Source of the DNA: Cristatella mucedo
Lineage: Eukaryota; Bryozoa; Phylactolaemata; Cristatellidae
Length of the DNA: 14,500 bases
Reading direction: 5' to 3'
Assembly (NCBI GenBank): GCA_009760855.2
Contig: WPIO01000037.1
Span: forward strand, 3,294,001 to 3,308,500
Shown piece by piece: positions 1 to 6,934 of this stretch; position 1 is the first letter of the stretch, and every line of letters starts with the position of its first letter. Position numbers and translations under genes: made by a program. The notes below the pieces were generated by a model. It saw only the letters and a list, made by a program, of their open reading frames with translations, searched no databases and was not told the origin of the DNA.

Positions 1-2
1 TG

Positions 3-185
3 CTGGGAAATTGAGGGGTTATTTCTCTTATTCTCGATTGCGTCGTGCTTATACACTTTCTCCTCGAGCAATAGAAGGCATACATAGCTGTCTGACTCCA
101 ACGTCCTCGTACACACTGCGAGTTTGGCCAGAATAGCTTCTAGACTTTGAGCAGCATCCGTGATCTCCAGAGACTTGAATTGCAG
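3..185 (-). CDS. Possible partial coding exon, unknown protein
   Basis: On the minus strand 61 codons are open from 185 down to the left window edge, with an in-frame stop just upstream at 191-189. The translation is protein-like and probably helical: it has the stretch AAQSLEAILAKLAVCTRTLE, then an LLLLEEKVYKHDAIE segment, with leucines spaced for a helix or coiled coil. I recognise no family. There is no clear polypyrimidine tract before it, so the exon start is undefined. A second minus-strand frame, starting at an ATG a few bases upstream, is also open for about 40 codons, which weakens the case. It could be an exon of a gene lying to the left, a retroelement remnant, or chance. Confidence 0.25.
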   Translation of the reverse strand, partial: MQFKSLEITDAAQSLEAILAKLAVCTRTLESDSYVCLLLLEEKVYKHDAIENKRNNPSISQ

Positions 186-1122
186 TTTTCATCTCATTTA
201 TATGGCCAAAAAATTCGGCTTAGTTGGGCAAGACGTGAACAAATTTCATTACGTCAAACTGCTTTGCGGGCTTTCTTTTCTACAAAGAAAGTGGAGCTTC
301 TCCCCCAAGCTAAATCAAGCAGTTCAAGACACGTTCTATTTAGAAAGCCGGCGAATTTCTGGATGCTCTTTTTTATTCGGCTGCATTCTCCTCACACCTT
401 TTGGCAAAAGTGATTGTTCTCTATTCCTGCTCTGATGACGACACCATTACGATGGCGACTATGGCATACGACTATTGCATTTCATCAGCTCGCATATAGC
501 AGCTTTTCATGGAGTCACACGTGTTCACTCGTTTCTTCCTCATTAGTCAAAAAATATACACGTCTGGTGCACATTAAAAAAAAGCCTAATATAAATATAT
601 TTTTGGAAAAATGTTAAATTTTTATCCGCCTTTCACAGATCTCCGGGAGCCCATCTATGAACTGCTGGATTCAGACCCTTGAAACAAGCAATACTTTTGC
701 TACTGCGGCTGAAATCGCTCCGAGTCGGTGGAGATAACCGGCAGGAAGGAAGCCATATTACTTACCCCTGTCTTTCTTCACAAGACTCAATTTCAACGAA
801 AACGGACGAGGGAAAACTTGCGGCAATGCTTCGGGAGTCCCAGCGGAAGCCCCTTAAACGTACCGATCGATTGGCTGTTTATCTGTTGACACAGCGGCCA
901 CCATGTTGGAATCGTGGTCTTGACTCTGCCGCGATCTCCTTTCGCAGAAAGGGTCAACGACAGCTCTAGCCTCATGGAAGCTAACTGACGCTGCTGGGCC
1001 CGCAGGCTTCACTTGGGTGAGCTTTTAGTCAATCAGACTGCTTCACTCTACACGACCAGGCAACTGATGTTTTATATAAAATTAATTTGAAAAATCTCTG
1101 CTCAGCCAGTATCCATATTCAC

Positions 1123-1125
<3 letters not shown>
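186..1125. other. No supported gene; AT-rich intergenic or intronic DNA
   Basis: Several short open frames exist on both strands, but none has a recognisable motif, a good start context or splice borders. The stretch around 540-630 is A/T-rich, with runs of A and TATA-like words. I see no RNA gene here. Confidence 0.5.
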
Positions 1126-1190
<65 letters not shown>

Positions 1191-1260
1191 CTCTCCCTCT
1201 CTCTCCCTCTCTCTCTCTCTCCCTCTCTCTCCACCTCTCTCTCTCTCTCTCTCTCTCTCT
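1126..1260. repeat. (CT)n microsatellite, interrupted
   Basis: About 135 bp of nearly pure CT dinucleotides. It is uninterrupted in the left half, then broken by CC and CCA imperfections from about 1189 onward. The Ser-Leu and Arg-Glu repeat frames that cross it come from the repeat and are not coding. Its complement, a pure GA tract, occurs at 10215-10290. Confidence 0.97.
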
Positions 1261-1419
1261 GTCGATCAGGAATTGTTGGTGCTTCTTATTACAATTATTC
1301 GTCAACGCTTGAGTAGCCGCCCGAATCTCTAGGCTGGGCTACTGCAGATGTTTTCCAAAAAAGCGGCGCGTGGCAGGATCTCTCCAGAAGCGAAAGGTCG
1401 CTGCTGCTTTTGATAATCA

Positions 1420-1435
1420 AATAATAATAATAATA
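1420..1435. repeat. (AAT)5 short microsatellite
   Basis: Five tandem AAT units plus one base. It is a small trinucleotide repeat in otherwise non-coding DNA. Confidence 0.85.
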
Positions 1436-2560
1436 GGTCATTTGCATTGCACCCTAAGAGGATGAAACCACTATTCACGAGCTTTACAACTCGAAGCAAG
1501 AGAGTCAATCGCCCAAGAGGGTAAGCAAAATGCGAGTCATCGTCATGCTCAGCCGTGCATCCTCAATGAAAAAAGTATCGCTCTCAGACCGGTCCGCTAA
1601 ACGACACCTGAATACGATCAGGGCCGCCGATTATTACGAAGTCTTTCCAGTAGCATCCACTTTAAGGTGCTCAGGTGAGCATGCAAGGCACACATGATCA
1701 AAATGCCAAGCTCAACGGGACGATGGAGAAGCCGAGCGCTACAGATGCAGAGCCTGTTTCGCTTAAACTTGAATGAGGCAAGGTTCCTGCCGGCGGTGAG
1801 CAAAACTGAAGCTAGATCCAGACGTTGGGCGAGCATGAACCGAAGGCTCGATCAACAAAAGACGGACGGCGAAAAGACTGGAAGCCGAGGGGGAGGTTGC
1901 TTCGAGAGCATGCTGAGCGAGGAGGTTGGACAAGTAGGCTTGTAAAAGGTAGTGAAGCGATTCATAGGGAAGGATCTTTGAGGAAGCCGATTAGATGCAC
2001 GACAGGGAACCATTGAAGCTCAGACTGAAGTGATGCAATGTGGCACCTTAGCCTCTGACGGCAGATTTGCTCGGGCTCTCCAGATGACTGACAATGTCAC
2101 CATACCCTTGACTGGCATTAATGGCACCGACGGTAGCTTGTGTCAGTCCTGATTGCAGCCTCGAGATTGAACATCGAAATCAAAGGAAACTTCAGCTACG
2201 TGTCGCTCGCTCAATGTCGCCGCGTTTCTCCTGGGGTGAAGCAGCGGACATGCGGGAGGGTGACAATCTTTCTTGGAAGCCCCCTTCGTCGCCACTTCGC
2301 AACACTGAGCTTGCTGACGTGCCCTTCCCGACCATCCATCGCAGTTCCGTGGATATTAGTTTTTAATTTTTGTTTTTTGATCAAGCTTTATCGGGGACAC
2401 GTCCTCTTGCTATGCCCCTTTCCGGATTCGAAACGATGCGCCATCGCAATCGCCATCGCGCATCCGCAATATCTACGTCGATTTTTCGGGCAACTTGGTG
2501 ACAGAAAAGTGTCAGGAGCACTTTGCCAGGTGTGTCAGCTGGGCTTCTATCTTGAGCGAG
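1436..2560. other. No supported gene
   Basis: Open frames of 60-140 codons occur on both strands (for example at 1694-1945 and 2140-2565). They mostly lack ATG starts, have no recognisable motif and overlap one another in several frames. The part from about 1800 to 2010 is purine-rich on the + strand. No repeat family or RNA gene is recognised. Confidence 0.45.
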
Positions 2561-2568
2561 TATAAAAA
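2561..2568 (+). promoter_or_regulatory. Isolated TATA box (TATAAAAA)
   Basis: A full-consensus TATAAAAA is followed by G/C-rich sequence, as in an RNA polymerase II core promoter, which would place a start near 2590. No coding frame with a convincing start follows. It could drive a non-coding RNA, belong to a decayed LTR-type element, or be a chance match. Confidence 0.3.
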
Positions 2569-2661
2569 CGCGACCCAGAGAGACGCAGGCTGCTTGCGAC
2601 TACGCGTGGCTTTGTCTGGCAATCCTTTAAGCTCTAGACATCGGGCAGACAAAAGCGCTTT

Positions 2662-2683
2662 ACTTGCACGCCACTTGCACGCC
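2662..2683. repeat. 11-bp tandem duplication
   Basis: ACTTGCACGCC occurs twice head to tail, at 2662-2672 and 2673-2683, without mismatch. It lies just left of a longer direct repeat. Confidence 0.85.
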
Positions 2684-2686
2684 TAC

Positions 2687-2744
2687 ACTACTGTGCCGCT
2701 GCATGGTAGACTTGTAGACTACTGTGTCGCTGCAAGGTAGACTT
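2687..2744. repeat. 27-bp direct repeat, period 31
   Basis: Two 27-bp copies at 2687-2713 and 2718-2744 differ at two positions. Each starts ACTACTGTG and ends GGTAGACTT. With the neighbouring 11-bp duplication this makes a small tandem-repeat patch about 120 bp downstream of the TATA box at 2561. Confidence 0.85.
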
Positions 2745-3660
2745 CCGCCGCAGACTTCGCTTTTTTCTTTTGATGAGAGTCTACGTGTGCACTCCATTCT
2801 TCTGCTGACCTTAGTACTCTCAGAATACGTTACTTGGTTCTTTATATTTCCAGGAGCGAAGACATACCGGTGCCTCGTCGAAATCTATAATTAGGATCTT
2901 TGTGGTCCATTGTAGCAGTGCTGCTTGCTTGCAGGGGAGTCCGTCGTGCGGTCTTTTACAGGGTCAAGGTCTAAATCTATTACAAAGCCAGCGAGAAAAG
3001 CGGTGATGCGGATAACTTCGCAGCGTACGACAATGAATGCCTTACCTAAAATGTGCATCCGAATGCATCTTCGCGGGCGACAGCTGTCTTGCGCTATCAC
3101 GTTCATTCGCTACGTACTTGTACAAGGATTTAGAAAGAAATCGAAAGAAAGGGATATCGAAAGAAAAGTGAATGAAAAGCTTCGAGAAAAGCGACGGATG
3201 CAGGTAAAAGAAAAGCCTGTGAAAGGAGTGATTTTATTTACTCGAGAAAGCTCGAACGAACGCTTCATCTAAAAAAAAAAGCTTTCATCTACTGCATTCT
3301 CGGTCGCCTTCTGCCACTTTATCCAAAGGTTAAAGGTTATGCCTGTCGCAGGGCAATTTTGGACAGCAGACGCAACCTTTAATGGTACGCCCTCATGAGA
3401 AACAACGTTTCCTTAAGCTTTTATCGTGAGGCACTGTATACAGTGGCCATCTCCACTAATTCAAATGGATGGACCTTCAAAAAATTGCATCTTCATCGAC
3501 GGATAACCGAAGTCAAATTCCTGTGTAAGGAAAGGTCTTCATCATTACCAGGTCTTTAAACCATCGGCGCTTTGTCATTACCAAGAGATTTGTCACGTTT
3601 CATATCTTCTCTCGAAACGATCAAGGTTTTCTTACTCTCTTTGATGGTAGTGTTTTTTAT
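2745..3660. other. No supported gene; purine-rich patch with A10 run
   Basis: From about 3130 to 3270 the + strand is dominated by GAAA and AGAAA words. It ends in a run of ten A at 3271-3280. The A10 run is flanked by near-identical words, GCTTCATCT on the left and GCTTTCATCT on the right, as might surround an old retroposed tail. The 115-codon frame at 2925-3272 is lysine/arginine-rich because of the GAAA words and has no motif. Confidence 0.45.
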
Positions 3661-3922
3661 TTACAGGGGCAGAATATTAGTTTGGGCAGTTCCGCTACGT
3701 TGGATTCCTTGCAAGTTAGATATGCCCTCGTTAGATGCAAAAGGCGACATCTGAATGAAGTCTGCTACTAATGCAGAGGCCTGGCTGCTATGCTGGAACT
3801 TCAGTGCTCCAGTGACGGTAGCAGGATTGAAGTTACTAGTGCCAATCTGGAGGATGTCGACAGCGATAAGTTGACTGGTGTAGCGCAGCTGTAGGCCGTA
3901 GTTGGCCGTTGAGTGCTGAAAT
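3661..3922 (-). CDS. Candidate 3'-terminal or internal exon, unknown protein
   Basis: Read on the minus strand, an acceptor-like stretch TTATCTCATTTCCAG ends at 3923. An open frame runs from there to TAA at 3663-3661. The translation looks like ordinary protein: it contains NYGLQLRYTSQLIAVDILQI and later ADFIQMSPFASNEGISNLQG, with mixed composition. The stop overlaps an AATAAA hexamer, so this could be a last exon with almost no 3' UTR. Alternatively GTAAAT at 3664-3659 could be a splice donor, making it an internal exon. A second AG at 3917-3916 offers an alternative acceptor. The frame stays open upstream to 4059, but that part is less protein-like. I do not recognise the family. Confidence 0.35.
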
Positions 3923-4193
3923 CTGGAAATGAGATAACAAAGTTTGATAAGCCAGAGATTAAAATTTGACATGAGAGTGTGGAGACGTCTTCTGGTAGCC
4001 TGCAGGTGTCCGGTATCGTTGCACTGACTGGCGATGTGCGGTATGAACCGGTCGGTCACTCTTCCAGTGCCCGTTGTAGCCGCTGTTCGCGCCTGCGACT
4101 GGCTGGGAGACGGCCGGTGCGAAAAACTGCTGCTGAGATCAAGGTCACTGCTGCTGTATGGCTGGAAAATCTGCAGCAGCGCTACTCTGCGAT

Positions 4194-4320
4194 CGTGCCG
4201 CTGCTGCAGCTGCTGCTGCTTCTACTGCTTCTGCTGCTGCTTCTATTGCAGATGCTGCTGCTGTCGCTTCTGCTGCTGCTTCTGCTACTACTGCAGATGC
4301 TGCTGCTGCTGCTGCCTGCT
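4194..4320. repeat. Imperfect CTG/CAG trinucleotide tract
   Basis: About 125 bp of CTG units mixed with CTT, CTA and GCAGATG variants on the + strand (CAG on the minus strand). Because few stops can arise, several frames stay open across it. They give poly-Leu, poly-Cys or Ala-rich translations on the + strand and an Ala/Glu-rich one on the minus strand. Coding use cannot be excluded, but no flanking motif supports it. Confidence 0.85.
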
Positions 4321-5849
4321 CTATCAAGTCTTCTGGCTACCGTATGCTCACCGATCATGCCGCTTAGGCTTTGAATTTGCTACAGTCTTGCTCGTCTTGT
4401 TTGACACCCGCTCCGTCCTTGTGGCCTTGCGGAGCCCGCAGACTAAGAAGCATTACATGAAGATACATTACATTGTGGACCTGAAGGAGCTGAATCGCTC
4501 CTCTGGACGCGCAAAGATCCGGAAGCGCTCGGAGCTTGCACCTGGACACCTTGGGCACCTGGACACCTTGGGCACCTGGACACATTGGCGTTGCGATTGG
4601 TTCAGGTGCACGCCATTCTCCAGCTCCCGTTGCTTCTGCCCGCTGCCGAAGCGGACGACTGCACTGCAGGAGCAGTTGTTGCTTCGATTCTCGAAAGCAA
4701 TTGCTGCCATGTGAGCCTTCGGTAGGGAACGACTCATACCAGCCGGAAAGCGAGCCGCCATATTTCTAAGAGTGCAAAGCGTTGAGCAGTGAAACCCTTC
4801 ATCGCCATCCTTCATCGGACCGCCATCGTACGGCCTGACAATTATGGTCCCCCTGCCACCGTGCAGCTCAATGAGTAGATATGCGCAGCCCCGGCCTTGT
4901 CCTGCAAGCGAACGGCGAAACGGGGAGACGAGCAGGCGAGGTGTCCAAGTGTGTCGAGGCTGCCGCCGGACGGATGCCGCCTCCGGAGGTGCGCCTGCTT
5001 CAACAAGACGAGGGCTGGGAGCGCCCTTTCCGGCTTGCACGCTCCGCGTCTTCGCTTCCTCGAGAAGGAAATTGAGCAAAGGTTAATGTAATGCATCTCC
5101 GTCTGAAATTCCACAAAGGCATAAAGACCATGTGGGTGTTACGCAGGAGAGTTTTGTATAGCGCACTCACAGCCTAAGCGGCTTTCGGTACGCATTCGGT
5201 AGCCAACAGACTTCGTCTCACGCAACAAAGAGAAAGTGGGGAGCATGGCAGAGTCAGGAGAGCAGTTGAGGTAGTGAGTAGCATGGAAGTAGCAGCTCTG
5301 GACCGCTGAAAGCGATGAGCCATAGTCGGGCAGTAGGAGAGTAGTTGTCGTTTCGTAAGAAAAGCTCGTCTACTCGAGAGTGGCCTGGGGTAAACTATAT
5401 CTCGGACAAAATCCAACATTTAATAAAGATGTAATATAAATTAGATGAAAGAGATAAGAGCTTAGGAAGCGGCTCTCGCTCGTCTCCGTGTCAGAGTCGT
5501 TCCGAAATTGCAGACTGGGCACGAGCCGGCGTGACAGAAGCGAGCGTCGGGCGTCGCCGCACCAAAGGAAACGGAAACTGACTTCGTCGCCACCCATGAC
5601 GCACACATCACACATCGCAGCTGCCTAATGCCAGCTAGGGCCACAGCAGCTCGCTCGCCAGGAGACTGCACCGGATACCCTCTTCGAACGCCATCTTGAT
5701 CGGCGTATTTCCTCGCCACACCTTTTGGAAACTTATTCCAGCGATCTTTGCTGCACATCGATCAATCGGATGATGAGGAGGAGGAGGAGCGATTTCTTAT
5801 TTTTAAAGGGACCATTCGGAGCACGACAAATGATCACTTTGGCGTCCGC
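4321..5849. other. No supported gene; moderately GC-rich DNA
   Basis: The longest frame is 203 codons on the minus strand (5079-4468). It starts at TTG, crosses a 17-bp tandem repeat and has no recognisable domain, so it is not called. Other frames at 4844-5114 and 5370-5758 overlap one another and look like chance products of GC-rich sequence. Confidence 0.45.
4538..4588. repeat. 17-bp tandem repeat, three copies
   Basis: Copies start at 4538, 4555 and 4572 with unit GCACCTGGACACCTTGG. The third has one substitution (ACA for ACC). A period of 17 shifts the reading frame, which argues against a coding repeat. Confidence 0.9.
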
Positions 5850-5916
5850 TCGAGACGCGACGCTCTTCTGGCCGCTGCAGCCGCCGAACGTTCACTTGGC
5901 GGCCATCGAATCCATC

Positions 5917-5929
5917 GGGGGGGGGGGGG
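5917..5929. repeat. G13 homopolymer
   Basis: Thirteen consecutive G, a plausible place for assembly length error or G-quadruplex-like structure with neighbouring G runs. Confidence 0.9.
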
Positions 5930-6412
5930 TGGGCAGGCGAACGGCGACTCCATCTTAGCTGACCGGCGAGCTTTGTTGCCATTTCGGCCGATCGCTATCT
6001 AGCTGCCAGCGACGGCATTTACGGCACGAACGCAAGCTTTCGAACCGGTCTCTGCTTGCTGCAGAGAAGACAAACCGCCGCTCTTACCGGAAAGCCGAAG
6101 GAACACAGCGTGAAACAAAACATGCCTTCCCGTTCTTTCAATTCGGCCGCGGCAATTCAGATGCAGCAGGCGGCAGTTAGCGGCCGCCGCAGGCAAGGGG
6201 TGGCGGCCGCAGGCGTGGCCTACGCGGATCCTCGTGCCGGTGCCTCTGCCAGGCGCCTCGGCGCGCCGCCCGCTAGACGACCGCCTCGGTTTTGGGTCAG
6301 AGCGGCGGGCGGTACGCTAGTGGTTCAGCTTCGAGAGGTGAGGTCCGCGAGGTTCGACCATCCGTCGCGCTCTGGCGTCTCGAATCGAACGCTGCTTAAC
6401 GAGCGCCCGCCG

Positions 6413-6460
6413 AAAAAAGAGAGAAAAAAAGAAAAAAAAAAGAAAAAGAAAAAAAGAGAG
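6413..6460. repeat. A/G polypurine tract
   Basis: About 48 bp of A runs broken by single G, within the CpG-rich block and some 400 bp upstream of the start codon of the peptide gene. Such A-rich tracts are common in open promoters, but function here is inference. Confidence 0.75.
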
Positions 6461-6469
6461 CCCTCGTGA

Positions 6470-6868
6470 GCAGTTTGCTTCGCGATCGCGGATTTCGTCC
6501 GGCTTCGAGCGTGCTTCGTTGCTGCGAACCCAAGCGCTCCAGGCTTCGAGTCGGCCGTCGTCGACCATCGCAGGAATTCCGCGTGGGCTGCCCGCGGGAG
6601 CCAGCTAACACGATCGCACTCACTCGCTCTCGTCGTTCCGAGAAGCTGCGAGAGAGCGCGCGCGCGCGCAGCAGCAGCAGCTGCCGCTGCTGGTCGCCTG
6701 CCGATTCAGGCACGACGCTCGGCTCGGCGGACGATCATTTCACTCGGTGCCAGCCACCGAGCACCCGCTCGCTCGCTCAGACGCCTTCGCCGGCGACTTC
6801 AGAGCAGCTAGAGACAGGAGCTGCGCTTTCGCCACCGCCTGCTCGACGTTCTCGACTCAGCGCCGACC
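6470..6868 (+). promoter_or_regulatory. Presumed promoter and 5' UTR of the peptide gene
   Basis: The region directly before the start codon is CpG-rich and has no TATA box, as expected of a dispersed CpG-type promoter. It contains GAGAG words, a 14-nt alternating GC run at 6656-6669 followed by CAG units able to fold with GCTGCTG, and a palindromic GGAATTCC at 6573-6580 resembling a Rel/NF-kB core. An in-frame TAG at 6809-6811 closes the coding frame upstream. The transcription start cannot be placed from sequence alone. Confidence 0.4.
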
Positions 6869-6934
6869 ATGGGCGTACGACGAGCGCTGGTGCTCGCCGC
6901 GATAGTGGCAGTGGCCGTGCTGATTCACGCTTCG
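6869..6934 (+). CDS. Exon 1: signal peptide
   Basis: Twenty-two codons from ATG to TCG, ending on a codon boundary (phase 0) at the donor TCG|GTGAGT. It encodes two Arg and a valine/alanine/leucine-rich hydrophobic core ending IHAS. If the intron were retained, the frame would continue to TGA at 6983-6985 and give a 38-residue product with an Arg/Pro-rich tail. Confidence 0.75.

Noticed and set aside
1123-1332. Ser-Leu and Arg-Glu repeat proteins
   Set aside because: They are translations of the CT microsatellite.
4468-5079. 203-codon minus-strand frame
   Set aside because: It starts at TTG rather than ATG, crosses a 17-bp tandem repeat and has no recognised domain or splice sites.
6340-6365. 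GGTTCGACC resembling a polymerase III B box
   Set aside because: The trailing bases do not fit the consensus and no A box or tRNA fold lies upstream.
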